A stretch of DNA of 64,000 bases, from NCBI RefSeq assembly GCF_014218705.1, contig NZ_JABBJF010000005.1, forward strand, positions 124,001 through 188,000, read 5' to 3'. This DNA is from Kluyvera sichuanensis. Lineage in GTDB: Bacteria > Pseudomonadota > Gammaproteobacteria > Enterobacterales > Enterobacteriaceae. This document shows positions 18,495 to 27,670 of this stretch, in pieces. Under the pieces are notes generated by a model. It was not told the origin of the DNA. It saw only the letters and a list, made by a program, of their open reading frames with translations, and did not search any database. A program made the position numbers and the translations under genes. Each line of letters starts with the position of its first letter. Position 1 is the stretch's first letter.

Positions 18495-20114
18495 CTATAG
18501 CGCGGTAAAATGCCAGCCCGACTCACGCCACTCCAGCGCATGTGTCAGTTTCAGCCTCTGTAAGAACGTCTCATCGTGAGACACCACCAGCATCGCCCCC
18601 GGAAAATCAGCCAGCGCCGCTTCAATGGCCTGCACCGATGCCAGATCGAGATGGTTGGTCGGTTCATCCAGCAACAAGAGCTGCGTAGATTCTCGCCGCC
18701 ACAGCACGCAGGCCAGCGCCGCCTTTAACCGCTCACCACCGCTGAGCGCTGATAACGGCAGATTGACTTTATTCGCCCCAAGCTGCAACTGCGCCAGCCG
18801 GGTGCGAAGCACCCCTTCCTCCAGCGGCGTATCGCCCGCGCGAAGATGGTCCATTACTGATAACGATAAGTCGAACTGGCTAAGGTGCTGATCCAGCCAG
18901 GCAGCCGCGACCGAAAGCTGACAGTGTCCGGTCAGAGGCGTTTCAAGCCCAACGATCGTTTTAAGCAACGTCGTTTTTCCGCAGCCATTAGGGCCACGCA
19001 GCGCGACCCGCATCGGACCGTCCATGCGCCAGTCGAGAGCAGGATGCGCCTGATGTACCAGCTGTAACGCCTCCAGCACCAGAACCTGCTTACCGCAGGG
19101 CACCATGCTACCGGGCAGTGTAAACATCACTGGCGTATCCTCTTCCACCCGCTCCCGTGCCTGCTTCACCGCACTGTCCAATGCACTCTGCTGCTCACGA
19201 TGCTGGCGCAACAGGGTACCAGGCCGCTCTCTTGCCGCCCCTTTGTACTTCACCCGTTCAAACGAGGCGATATTGAGAGAATCGACGGTGCGCAGCGTTT
19301 TAGCTGAACGCCTTTGGCAGTCATCATGCTCTTTGTGCAGCCTGGCACGCGTGCGACGGCGTTCAGTGGCGGCATGATCGAGCGCGGCTCGCGCCGCCTG
19401 CTGTTCCGCATCACGCTGCTGCTGATACTGCTCGTAGCTACCGCCATAACTGCGTAGCGTCACAGGCGTCAGCTCAAGAATGCGCGGCATCCGAGCCAAC
19501 AGTTCCCGGTCGTGGCTCGCGACAAGCGCCCCGCCCTGCCAGGCGTCGAGCTGTTGATAGAACCACTCGCGTCCTGACCTATCCAGATGGTTGGTGGGTT
19601 CATCAAGGAGCAGAAAATGGGCGCCGGAGGTGAACGCAGCGCAAAGCAGCGCTTTCACCCGTTCGCCGCCGCTTAAGGAGCTGGCCAGCCTTAGCGGGCT
19701 AAACTCACCCAACCCTGCCCCCTGGAAAGCGACATGGAGCCGGTCCGATAGATCCCAGAAACCGTCCAGCGTCTCGATGTCGTCATCGTGGGGCTGGCCT
19801 TGCTCGAGACGCCGCTGCGCGGCAAAAATTGCCTCGTATCCCAGCAACTCAGCTAGCGTGGTTTCCGCTGAGGCCGCATGCTGCTGAGCCACATAAGCGC
19901 AGGATGTAAAACATTCAATATGTCCGGAGGAAGGTTCATCAACGCTCGCCAGCAGGCGCAGCAGTCGGGATTTGCCCACACCGTTGCGCCCGACAAGGCC
20001 ACACAGTGAACGCTCCAGCGATAAATTCAGCGGACCAAAAAGAGTATCACCCGTCGGAAACTGACAGGTAACCTGATGTAAAACAAAAGAAGGGGATTGC
20101 GCACAATGGGCCAT
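18495..20114 (-). CDS. ABC-F family ATPase (orphan, not one of the four E. coli ABC-F types)
   Basis: 539 residues from the ATG at 20114, which has CAGGAG five bases before it; a GTG two codons earlier is less likely. Two ATPase domains in tandem and no membrane spans: Walker A GRNGVGKS with signature SLSGGERVKALL in the first half, GPNGCGKT with ALSGGERLKAAL in the second. Both Walker B motifs read LLLDEPTNHLD, the ABC-F hallmark. A basic linker of about 80 residues (roughly 235-315) separates them. Family members act on ribosomes (EttA, Uup, YbiT, YheS) or protect them from antibiotics. It is convergent with cspA and absent from this place in K-12. Its specific role is unknown. Confidence 0.85.
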   Translation of the reverse strand: MAHCAQSPSFVLHQVTCQFPTGDTLFGPLNLSLERSLCGLVGRNGVGKSRLLRLLASVDEPSSGHIECFTSCAYVAQQHAASAETTLAELLGYEAIFAAQRRLEQGQPHDDDIETLDGFWDLSDRLHVAFQGAGLGEFSPLRLASSLSGGERVKALLCAAFTSGAHFLLLDEPTNHLDRSGREWFYQQLDAWQGGALVASHDRELLARMPRILELTPVTLRSYGGSYEQYQQQRDAEQQAARAALDHAATERRRTRARLHKEHDDCQRRSAKTLRTVDSLNIASFERVKYKGAARERPGTLLRQHREQQSALDSAVKQARERVEEDTPVMFTLPGSMVPCGKQVLVLEALQLVHQAHPALDWRMDGPMRVALRGPNGCGKTTLLKTIVGLETPLTGHCQLSVAAAWLDQHLSQFDLSLSVMDHLRAGDTPLEEGVLRTRLAQLQLGANKVNLPLSALSGGERLKAALACVLWRRESTQLLLLDEPTNHLDLASVQAIEAALADFPGAMLVVSHDETFLQRLKLTHALEWRESGWHFTAL

Positions 20115-20390
20115 AAGCACTCCTGAATGAAATCAATAGTTCCCCTGCTTGCGGCAAGCGCCCAGCAAGGATTCGAATTCAGCAGGTGTGTTTGTCCATT
20201 TTCAGTGTGCCTCAGTGAGACGAGGGATTCGTCGCGGCAAAGCATAAACGCATTGCGCCAGCCATTTCAAGGTTCTTTTTTGCACAATTTTCATATCCAT
20301 AAAAAAATAGTCCTTCCGCTAACGGAAAACCATAATATTATTTTGGTAAATAAAATAGGGTGCATTGAGCCTGCATAACGCCGCAATAGC
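20115..20390. other. Upstream region of the ABC-F gene
   Basis: About 275 bp between the ABC-F start and the stem downstream of hokA. It should hold the ABC-F promoter on the minus strand, but I found no convincing hexamers or regulatory leader peptide. A/T-rich on the right side. Confidence 0.4.
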
Positions 20391-20410
20391 GGCGGGGAAT
20401 ATTCCCCGCC
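20391..20410 (-). terminator. 20-bp perfect palindrome downstream of hokA
   Basis: GGCGGGGAATATTCCCCGCC is fully self-complementary and begins eight bases past the hokA stop codon. It probably formed the stable 3' stem of the hokA mRNA (terminator and exonuclease block). It is not followed by a T-run. Confidence 0.55.
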
Positions 20411-20418
20411 GTACGCCC

Positions 20419-20696
20419 TTACTGTCTAATATCGCAAGCTAAAGATGCCGCTAATTCATTGTTTCCTTGCTTAATATGCAATTCACATAATGAATCACGA
20501 ATCATCCAGGTAAATAATAAAATAGTGAGACATATCACTATCAAACTATACCCTAAATAATTCGAGTTGCAGGAAGGCGGCAAGAGAGGGAATCCCCAGG
20601 AGCGTACATAAGTACGTGACTGGGGTGAGCGAACGCAGCCAACGCGCCTGCAGCTTGAAGTATGACGGGTATATACAACATAGATTTTTGCGGCAT
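20419..20696 (-). pseudogene. hokA: hokA type I toxin gene split by an ERIC element
   Basis: Minus strand: ATG at 20696 encodes MPQKSMLY and then runs into an ERIC repeat. Beyond it, from 20546 down to the TAA at 20421-20419, comes SLIVICLTILLFTWM, then IRDSLCELHIKQGNNELAA and the end SLACDIRQ. The E. coli HokA sequence as I know it begins MPQKYRLLSLIVICFTLL and contains TWMIRDSLCELHIKQ. Deleting 20547-20671 (125 bp) joins the halves in frame into exactly 50 codons, the HokA length. As it stands, the frame from the hokA ATG stops inside the ERIC after 47 codons, so the membrane helix is lost and the toxin is dead. Confidence 0.93.
20547..20673 (-). repeat. ERIC (intergenic repeat unit) inserted in hokA
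   Basis: A 127-bp element with ends TATACCC and GGGTATA. It has the canonical ERIC core AATCCCCAGGAGCGTACATA and AAGTACGTGACTGGGGTGAG, matching the sequences from which the ERIC1R and ERIC2 primers were designed. The length of 127 bp is the classical full element. The flanking TA/TATA fits insertion at a TA dinucleotide with duplication. Confidence 0.96.
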
Positions 20697-20810
20697 CCCT
20701 GGCCTCCTGTGTTGATTTTCAACAAGTAAGAGGCTAACCTTATGTGGTCTAGGCATAGAGTTGGCCTCACTTTGATTTACCATCAGGTGGGGCTTTTCTC
20801 TGTCTGCCAT
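20697..20810 (-). promoter_or_regulatory. hokA leader (mokA frame and SD-sequestering hairpin)
   Basis: Upstream of the hokA ATG the ribosome site GGAGG (20707-20703) is six bases from the start. It lies in a hairpin made by GCCTC (20702-20706) with GAGGC (20730-20734) and GTTGA (20711-20715) with TCAAC (20719-20723). An in-frame leader starting at the ATG at 20810 (MADREKPHLMVNQSEANSMP...) runs into hokA, as MokC does into HokC. Hok translation is normally coupled to Mok and silenced by antisense Sok RNA; a sokA promoter was not identified. Confidence 0.55.
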
Positions 20811-20982
20811 CGGGCGAATACCTGAGACAGACAGTCTCAAGCACCCGCAATCATTCTACCTTAAATATTACACTATCTTACTTTGATGTATGCCTAAAAT
20901 ATTTCTCAGTCATAAATATCTATAAACATATTTATTAATACTGGAATTATTAATGTTTCTGGTAATAATATTTTAGACATAA

Positions 20983-21008
20983 AAAAACCTGCTCGAGAGC
21001 AGGTTTTT
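20983..21008 (-). terminator. glyQS terminator
   Basis: Minus strand: AAACCTGCTC / GAGCAGGTTT stem with a short loop and T-run, 18 bp after the glyS stop. Confidence 0.9.
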
Positions 21009-21025
21009 AATTATCAGCAGACTGA

Positions 21026-23095
21026 TTACTGTAGCAACGAAATATCCGCTACCTGCAGGAACAGATCGCGCAGTTTAGACAGCAGCGTCAGACGGTTCAC
21101 ACGCACGTTCTGGTCTTCAGCGTTAACCATCACGTTCTCGAAGAACTCATCCACCGGCTCACGCAGGGAGGCCAGTTCAACCAACGCTTCCTGATAACGA
21201 CCTTCCGCAAAGTACGGCTGCAGTTTGTCGCGCAGCACAACCAGGTTACCCGCCAGCTTGATTTCCGCCGCTTCTTTCAGCACGGAAGCGTGAACGATAT
21301 CGTTCAGCGTTTCGTCTGATTTCGCCAGGATGTTGGATACACGCTTGTTGGCCGCAGCCAGCGCAGAGGCCTCTTCCAACGTGCGGAAGTGGGACACTGC
21401 TTTCATACGCGCATCGAAATCTGCCGGACGCGTCGGACGACGTGCCAGCACGGCCTGGATGGTGTCAACGGTGTAGCCTTCGTCCTGATACCAGGCGCGG
21501 AAACGACCGAGCATGAAGTCGATAACTTCATCCACCACTTTCGCGTTGGTCAGCTTGTCACCATACAGACGCACCGCTTCTTCGGTGAGGGTCTGCAGAT
21601 CCAGCGGCAGGTTCTTCTCAACGATGATACGCAGCACGCCCAGCGCAGCACGACGCAGCGCAAACGGGTCTTTGTCGCCTTTCGGATGCTGACCAATACC
21701 GAAGATACCCGCCAGGGTGTCCATCTTGTCAGCAATCGCCAGCGCACAAGCAACCGGGTTAGACGGCAGATCGTCACCGGCAAAGCGCGGCTGATACTGC
21801 TCGTTCAACGCAACGGCAACGTCTTCCGCTTCGCCATCATGGCGCGCGTAGTGCATGCCCATCACGCCCTGGGTGTCGGTGAACTCGAAGACCATGTTGG
21901 TCATCAGGTCACACTTGGACAGCAAGCCCGCGCGGGTTGCGTGGTTGACGTCAGCGCCAATCTGGCCCGCGATCCAACCGGCCAGCGCCTGAATACGGTC
22001 AGTCTTATCGCGCAGCGTACCCAGTTGCTGTTGGAACAGCACGGTTTGCAGGCGCGGCAGGTGATCTTCCAGACGTTTTTTACGGTCAGAATTGAAGAAG
22101 AACTCTGCATCAGCCAGACGTGGACGAACCACTTTCTCGTTACCGGAGATAATCTGCTGCGGGTCTTTCGACTCGATGTTCGCCACGAAGATGAAGTTTG
22201 GCAGCAGCTTGCCCGCGTTGTCATAAACCGGGAAGTACTTCTGATCGCCCTTCATGGTGTAAACCAGCGCTTCAGCTGGTACCGCGAGGAATTTCTCTTC
22301 GAACTTCGCGGTCAGCACCACCGGCCATTCCACCAGTGAGGTAACTTCTTCCAGCAGGCTTTCGCTGAGATCCGCATTGCCGCCAATCTTACGCGCCGCT
22401 TCTTCAGCATCGGCTTTAATTTTGGCTTTACGCATTTCGTAGTCAGCCATCACCATGCCGCGTTCCAGCAGAATCTGCGGGTACTGGTCGGCATTGTCGA
22501 TGGTGAACTCAGGCTCGCCCATAAAGCGGTGACCGCGGATAATGCGATCGGACTGCACGCCGAGAATGGTCGCCGGAACGACTTTATCACCCAGCAGCAG
22601 GGTCACGGTGTGAACCGGACGCACGAAGTGGACGTCAGACGCGCCCCAGCGCATCAGTTTAGGAATTGGCAGCTTAGCCAGCGAGTTGGCAATCATGTTC
22701 GGCAGCAGCGCTTCGGTGCTTTCACCTTTCACGTGCGCGCGATACAGCAGCCATTCGCCTTTATCTGTGGTCAGACGCTCAGCCTGATCGACGGTGATAC
22801 CGCAGCCGCGCGCCCAGCCTTCAGCCGCTTTGCTTGGTTTACCTTCCGCGTCAAACGCCTGGGCAATCGCCGGGCCGCGTTTTTCAACTTCGCGATCCGC
22901 TTGCGCAGCCGCCAGATTTGCCACTTTCAGCGCCAGACGGCGAGGAGCTGCAAACCATTCAACGTTACCGTGCGCGAGGCCGGCGTTATCCAGCTCTGCC
23001 GTGACGTTCGCAGCAAAGGATTCAGCCAGGTTGCGCAGCGCTTTTGGTGGCAGCTCTTCAGTGCCGATTTCCACCAGAAAAGTATTTTCAGACAT
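21026..23095 (-). CDS. glyS: Glycyl-tRNA synthetase beta subunit
   Basis: Beta chain of the alpha2-beta2 bacterial glycyl-tRNA synthetase, involved in tRNA-Gly binding and essential for charging. 689 residues, as in E. coli. It begins [20 protein letters not shown], the conserved GTEELPPK start of the family. It contains an HD-like domain and a C-terminal anticodon-binding-type (DALR) domain (about 580-689: [18 protein letters not shown]). It lies nine bases downstream of glyQ. Confidence 0.98.
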   Translation of the reverse strand: MSENTFLVEIGTEELPPKALRNLAESFAANVTAELDNAGLAHGNVEWFAAPRRLALKVANLAAAQADREVEKRGPAIAQAFDAEGKPSKAAEGWARGCGITVDQAERLTTDKGEWLLYRAHVKGESTEALLPNMIANSLAKLPIPKLMRWGASDVHFVRPVHTVTLLLGDKVVPATILGVQSDRIIRGHRFMGEPEFTIDNADQYPQILLERGMVMADYEMRKAKIKADAEEAARKIGGNADLSESLLEEVTSLVEWPVVLTAKFEEKFLAVPAEALVYTMKGDQKYFPVYDNAGKLLPNFIFVANIESKDPQQIISGNEKVVRPRLADAEFFFNSDRKKRLEDHLPRLQTVLFQQQLGTLRDKTDRIQALAGWIAGQIGADVNHATRAGLLSKCDLMTNMVFEFTDTQGVMGMHYARHDGEAEDVAVALNEQYQPRFAGDDLPSNPVACALAIADKMDTLAGIFGIGQHPKGDKDPFALRRAALGVLRIIVEKNLPLDLQTLTEEAVRLYGDKLTNAKVVDEVIDFMLGRFRAWYQDEGYTVDTIQAVLARRPTRPADFDARMKAVSHFRTLEEASALAAANKRVSNILAKSDETLNDIVHASVLKEAAEIKLAGNLVVLRDKLQPYFAEGRYQEALVELASLREPVDEFFENVMVNAEDQNVRVNRLTLLSKLRDLFLQVADISLLQ

Positions 23096-23104
23096 GGCCG
23101 CCTC

Positions 23105-24016
23105 TTATTTATTCTTGTTGCACATCGGGAAGCCGAGGGCCTCACGGGAAGCATAGTAAGCTTCTGCCACTGCTTTGGTCAGGGTACGAATGCGCAGGAT
23201 ATAGCGCTGACGTTCGGTGACGGAGATGGCTTTACGCGCATCCAGCAGGTTAAAGCTATGGGCGGCCTTCAGAATACGCTCGTAAGCAGGCAGCGGCAGC
23301 GGAGTTTCCAGCGCCAGCAGCTGCTGCGCTTCTTTCTCGTACTGCTCGAAGCAGGTGAACAGGAAGTCCACGTCCGCGTATTCAAAGTTGTAGGTGGACT
23401 GCTCCACTTCGTTCTGATGGAACACGTCGCCGTAGGTGGTTTTACCCAGCGGGCCGTCGCTCCAGACCAGGTCGTAAACGCTGTCTACGCCCTGAATGTA
23501 CATCGCCAGACGTTCCAGACCGTAGGTGATCTCGCCGGTGATCGGCTTACATTCCAGACCGCCAACCTGCTGGAAGTAAGTGAACTGAGTCACTTCCATG
23601 CCGTTCAGCCACACTTCCCAACCCAGACCCCAGGCACCCAGCGTTGGGTTTTCCCAGTTGTCTTCCACGAAACGAATGTCGTGAATGGTCGGGTCCATAC
23701 CCAGCTCTTTCAGCGATCCGAGGTACAGCTCCTGGATATTGTCCGGAGACGGTTTAATCACTACCTGGAACTGATAGTAGTGTTGTAAACGGTTCGGGTT
23801 CTCGCCATAACGGCCATCGGTTGGGCGACGGGAAGGCTGCACGTAGGCAGTTGCCATCGGTTCTGGCCCCAACGCACGCAGGCTAGTCATCGGGTGTGAG
23901 GTGCCGGCGCCAACTTCCATGTCCAGTGGTTGAACAATGGTGCAGCCCTGACGAGCCCAGTAATCCTGTAAGGTCAGGATCAGGCCCTGGAAGGTCCTGG
24001 TATCAAACTTTTGCAT
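23105..24016 (-). CDS. glyQ: Glycyl-tRNA synthetase alpha subunit
   Basis: Catalytic class II synthetase chain, 303 residues, the E. coli length. It opens [20 protein letters not shown]. The class II motif 2 region is [20 protein letters not shown]. The Tyr/Glu-rich [20 protein letters not shown] forms the motif 3 area. It is co-transcribed with glyS. Confidence 0.98.
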   Translation of the reverse strand: MQKFDTRTFQGLILTLQDYWARQGCTIVQPLDMEVGAGTSHPMTSLRALGPEPMATAYVQPSRRPTDGRYGENPNRLQHYYQFQVVIKPSPDNIQELYLGSLKELGMDPTIHDIRFVEDNWENPTLGAWGLGWEVWLNGMEVTQFTYFQQVGGLECKPITGEITYGLERLAMYIQGVDSVYDLVWSDGPLGKTTYGDVFHQNEVEQSTYNFEYADVDFLFTCFEQYEKEAQQLLALETPLPLPAYERILKAAHSFNLLDARKAISVTERQRYILRIRTLTKAVAEAYYASREALGFPMCNKNK

Positions 24017-24154
24017 ATGATTTCGTGCTGGATACGTGTGGATTTAAAGGAAGGAGTCAGTATACCCGCTGGCTGCGAGATATACAGTATGAAACGAGGT
24101 TGTTTAGACTAAATTGGGAAAAACAGGCCGGTTTTTGCCGCCAACCTACCTGTT

Positions 24155-24460
24155 TTAGCTCATGGAGAGATGTAAAAATCGGCCATCAGCATCGAAAGAG
24201 CAGACAAAACTTTCATTTCGCATGGTATAGCCACGCAGTTCGTAGCTGCCCTGAAAACGTTCAAACCCGGTGACGTCGATTTTCTTCGCCGCCGTATTAT
24301 AGCGCTCTGCCGCGTTGTCTTTGCACAGTTGCTCCATGGAGAGCGAACGCTCGGAATTCACCCGCGCGCTTTGCGATTTTTGCACCACCGGCGGTTCAGC
24401 CGACGAGCACCCTGCGAGGACAATAAGTGCCAGCAAAGTAGAGAGAGACTTCATCATCAT
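24155..24460 (-). CDS. ysaB: Small lipoprotein YsaB
   Basis: 101 residues (99 in E. coli). The signal ends in LIVLAGC, so the lipidated cysteine is residue 18 if the first of three consecutive ATG codons is used. The mature part has two further cysteines (LCKDNAAERYNT and SFVCSFDADG) that could pair. The function is unknown. It lies upstream of glyQ on the same strand and is divergent from wecH. Confidence 0.88.
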   Translation of the reverse strand: MMMKSLSTLLALIVLAGCSSAEPPVVQKSQSARVNSERSLSMEQLCKDNAAERYNTAAKKIDVTGFERFQGSYELRGYTMRNESFVCSFDADGRFLHLSMS

Positions 24461-24630
24461 TATTTATCTTACCGGGCTGTTATTTTAGGCTTTACCCCTT
24501 TCTTACCGCCGCATTGTGCGAAGATTGCTACGCCATCACAAGTGCAGGGTGAGAAACTCGGAATTATCCAGTGAGATAGCTAGCACTGGGGCGAGTCTGA
24601 CCTTATTTATAGCGGAATAATAGGTATCTG

Positions 24631-25626
24631 ATGCAAGCAAAGATTAGCTGGATTGAGAACTTACGCGGAATTGCCTGCCTGATGGTAGTGATGATCCATA
24701 CTACAACCTGGTATATCACCCACCCGCACGACGTGAGCCCGCTAAGCTGGGACTTTGCCAACGTCTTAAACTCCGCTTCCCGCGTCAGCGTGCCGCTCTT
24801 TTTTATGATTTCCGGCTACCTGTTTTTCGGCCCACGCAGCGCACAGCCGCGCCATTTTCTCCGCATTGCGCTCTGCCTGCTGTTCTATAGCGCTATCGCG
24901 TTGCTGTTTATCGCCTCTTTTACCCATATCAGCGTTGAAGCCTCTTTGAAGCATCTGCTGCAAAAACCGGTGTTCTATCACCTGTGGTTTTTCTTCGCCA
25001 TCATCGTCATTTACCTGGTTTCGCCGCTGATTGAGGTCAAAGCTATGAGCGGTAAAATGCTGCTGGCTTTAATGGTGGTGATTGGCCTGGTGGCAAACCC
25101 CAATACCGTTTCGTTGAGTACGCACGGCGTTGAATGGTTGCCGGTCAATCTGTACATCAACGGCGATACGTTTTATTACGTTATTTACGGGCTACTTGGC
25201 CGCGCTATCGGCATGATGGAAACCGATAAAAAATCGCTGACGTGGTGCTGCGGGCTGTTATTTGCAGCCGCGGTGTGGATTATTTCGCGCGGGACGCTCC
25301 ACGAATTGCAATGGCGCGGCAACTTCGCCGACACCTGGTACGTCTACTGCGGCCCGATGGTCTTTATCTGCGCCGCATCGCTGCTGACATTGGTTAAAAA
25401 CACCCTGAATGCACGAGTGCTTCCAGGACTGGGCTTTATTTCAAAACATTCGCTGGGTATTTATGGCTTTCACGCGCTAATTATTTACACCTTACGTACC
25501 GGCGGTCTGGAATTAAAACGCTGGCCTGCCCTGGATATTCTCTGGATATTCACCGCAACGCTTGCCGGAAGCCTCGTGCTTTCTATGATGCTACAGCGTG
25601 TCGATACCCGTAGGCTGGTCAGTTAA
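24631..25626 (+). CDS. wecH: Acyltransferase WecH (enterobacterial common antigen O-acetylation)
   Basis: Integral-membrane acyltransferase-3 family protein of 331 residues with about ten spans, the E. coli length (older name yiaH). The N-terminus [20 protein letters not shown] carries the family Arg and the catalytic-type His. [15 protein letters not shown] is the second conserved block. In E. coli it O-acetylates the GlcNAc of ECA. The 3' end overlaps the opposing yiaB by 36 bp. Confidence 0.94.
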   Translation: MQAKISWIENLRGIACLMVVMIHTTTWYITHPHDVSPLSWDFANVLNSASRVSVPLFFMISGYLFFGPRSAQPRHFLRIALCLLFYSAIALLFIASFTHISVEASLKHLLQKPVFYHLWFFFAIIVIYLVSPLIEVKAMSGKMLLALMVVIGLVANPNTVSLSTHGVEWLPVNLYINGDTFYYVIYGLLGRAIGMMETDKKSLTWCCGLLFAAAVWIISRGTLHELQWRGNFADTWYVYCGPMVFICAASLLTLVKNTLNARVLPGLGFISKHSLGIYGFHALIIYTLRTGGLELKRWPALDILWIFTATLAGSLVLSMMLQRVDTRRLVS

Positions 25627-25968
25627 TACCGCGACCCGCATCAGAAGATACTGACCTGATATACAGAGACAGAACGCCGCAAGATATGCGCCTCTTTCGA
25701 CCAGCGAGAGCGGCGCATTCCATAATCCCACCAGCAGCAACCCGCTAGTCATAAGCGCCACCATCTGGCAGACAGCAGCAAAACGCTCGTCAAGCAGTCC
25801 ACGTTTCACTTCACGCTGGTAGACATAGATGATGAACATGCTGGTTATCAACACACCCAGAAAATAGCCTTTACCGCTTAATAACGGACAAGCCCGCCAT
25901 AAACCAATGAGGTAAATCAGGGCTCCGACCAGCATAAATAACCATGCAATAAGCACAGAACGTTTCAT
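25591..25968 (-). CDS. yiaB: YiaA/YiaB-family inner-membrane protein
   Basis: 125 residues from the ATG at 25968, which has AAGGAG six bases before it; an upstream in-frame ATG lacks such a site. Four hydrophobic segments in two pairs fit the YiaA/YiaB two-helix domain. It carries [20 protein letters not shown], which closely matches E. coli YiaB. Its paralogue yiaA, beside it in K-12, is missing here. The function is unknown. Confidence 0.87.
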   Translation of the reverse strand: MKRSVLIAWLFMLVGALIYLIGLWRACPLLSGKGYFLGVLITSMFIIYVYQREVKRGLLDERFAAVCQMVALMTSGLLLVGLWNAPLSLVERGAYLAAFCLCISGQYLLMRVAVLTDQPTGIDTL

Positions 25969-26135
25969 TGGGATCTCCTTATCCATCAAATGCACATTAT
26001 GGGATACGGGAGAACGGCGACACTGAAAAAGGGAGTCAAGGGAGCATTTCAGAATAAAACCATGCGATTTTTTTATCGTTTTCGCCGGTTTAATTGCGGG
26101 AGTAAATCCCTCCTGCGAACAGGAGGGATTTATCG

Positions 26136-27590
26136 TCAGGACATCAGCGGGAGAAGCTGCTGATACAACCTGCGGAAAGTCTCACGGCGCTGCTGATAAA
26201 CCGTATGCTGCTGAGCATCCGGGCAATGCGTTTGTTCCAACTGCAGTTGCGGCAGCAGGTCTGAAAGTGGTTTGTCCGGATTAACGGCAATTTGCGCCAG
26301 CCGCGCCGCACCCAGCGCCGGGCCAACATCCCCCCCGGTGCGATAGTCCAGCTGCAGCCCACTAATATCCGCCAGCATTTGTCGCCACCAGGGGCTGCGC
26401 GCTCCACCGCCGATAAGCGTGATGCTCTTTGGCGTCACGCCGCAGGCATGCACGACATCCATCCCATCCGCCAGCGCGTAGCCCACGCCTTCAAGCACCG
26501 CACGCGCCAGCTCGGCAGGCCCATGCTGGTGAGTCAGACCAAAGAAGACGCCTTTGGCCTGCGGATTATTGTGCGGTGTGCGTTCACCGGAAAGATACGG
26601 CAGGAACCAGATAGGATCAGCCTGATTATCGGCAGATTCCGCCGCGCTAATCAGCGCAGGCACGGTCGTCAGGCCGGTCAGCCTGGCGGCCCAATCCAGA
26701 CAGGAAGCCGCGCTCAGCATCACCGACATCAGGTGCCAGCGGCCCGGCAGCGCGTGGCAGAAGCTATGCACGGCGCTTTCCGGCTTGCTCAGGAAACCTT
26801 CGCTCACCGCAAAGTAGACCCCCGATGTTCCCAACGACAACATCGCCTGACCGGCATCCGCCATCCCGACGCCGACGGCGCCAGCGGCGTTATCACCACC
26901 ACCGGCCACCACCGGCACCGCAGGCATATTCCATGCGCTGGCCACCGCTGGCAGCAGGTGCCCGGTGATGTCGCAGCCTTCATACAGCGCAGGCATGTTG
27001 TCACGGCTCAGATGACAGGCGGCAAGCATCTCGTCGCTCCAGTCACGCTTCGCCACGTCCATCCACATGGTACCGGCAGCATCTGACATATCGCTGGCAA
27101 AGTCGCCGGTCATCCGCAGACGGAGATAATCTTTTGGTAACAGCACTTTATCAACCTGACGGAAGATTTCAGGCTCATGGCGCTGCACCCACAGCAGTTT
27201 CGGCGCGGTAAAGCCCGGCATCATCAGATTGCCGGTTATCTGTCGCGATGTTTTAACCTGCGCTTCCAGCAGTTCACACTCTTGCGCGCAGCGGCCATCG
27301 TTCCACAGAATCGCGGGACGCAGCACGCGCTGTTGTTTATCCAGCAGCGTTGCACCATGCATTTGCCCAGCGATCCCCAGCGCTTTCACCCCTTGCAGGC
27401 TATGCTGCTGACCGAGCCCCTTCATGGCACGATCCGTCGCCTGCCACCACTGCTCAGGATCCTGTTCGGACCATAGCGGATGCGGACGGGAAACCGTCAG
27501 TTTTTCCGTCTGCGACGCCAGGACTGTACCCTGCTCATCAAGCAGAATCGCCTTAACGCCAGACGTGCCTAGATCTATGCCGATATACAT
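26136..27590 (-). CDS. xylB: Xylulokinase
   Basis: FGGY-family kinase that phosphorylates D-xylulose to xylulose 5-phosphate, feeding the pentose phosphate pathway. Started at the ATG at 27590 (AAGGAG upstream) it has 484 residues, as in E. coli. It opens MYIGIDLGTSGVKAILLDEQ. The catalytic aspartate lies in AGGGDNAAGAVG and the ATP-site motif is LIGGGARSPWWRQMLADI. It follows xylA after an 80-bp gap that contains a REP-like hairpin. Confidence 0.97.
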   Translation of the reverse strand: MYIGIDLGTSGVKAILLDEQGTVLASQTEKLTVSRPHPLWSEQDPEQWWQATDRAMKGLGQQHSLQGVKALGIAGQMHGATLLDKQQRVLRPAILWNDGRCAQECELLEAQVKTSRQITGNLMMPGFTAPKLLWVQRHEPEIFRQVDKVLLPKDYLRLRMTGDFASDMSDAAGTMWMDVAKRDWSDEMLAACHLSRDNMPALYEGCDITGHLLPAVASAWNMPAVPVVAGGGDNAAGAVGVGMADAGQAMLSLGTSGVYFAVSEGFLSKPESAVHSFCHALPGRWHLMSVMLSAASCLDWAARLTGLTTVPALISAAESADNQADPIWFLPYLSGERTPHNNPQAKGVFFGLTHQHGPAELARAVLEGVGYALADGMDVVHACGVTPKSITLIGGGARSPWWRQMLADISGLQLDYRTGGDVGPALGAARLAQIAVNPDKPLSDLLPQLQLEQTHCPDAQQHTVYQQRRETFRRLYQQLLPLMS

Positions 27591-27616
27591 CGCGACTGCT
27601 CCTTTAGGTGGTACGA

Positions 27617-27643
27617 TGCCCGGCAAGCTTGCGCTCCCGGGCA
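27617..27643 (-). terminator. Intercistronic hairpin between xylA and xylB
   Basis: TGCCCGG / CCGGGCA arms around a 13-base spacer, without a T-run; a REP-type stem likely to stabilise xylA mRNA or lower xylB expression. Confidence 0.5.
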
Positions 27644-27670
27644 CGGTATACTGCGAAATGCGTGATGAAC

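Noticed and set aside
20027-20245. Open frame overlapping the start of the ABC-F gene
   Set aside because: Out of frame with the ABC-F gene, without similarity to a known leader peptide and with no clear start site, so a resistance-type attenuator is not supported.
22529-23788. Open frame of more than 400 codons opposite glyQ and glyS
   Set aside because: It spans two essential antisense genes and their junction, has no start context and a composition expected from a shadow frame.
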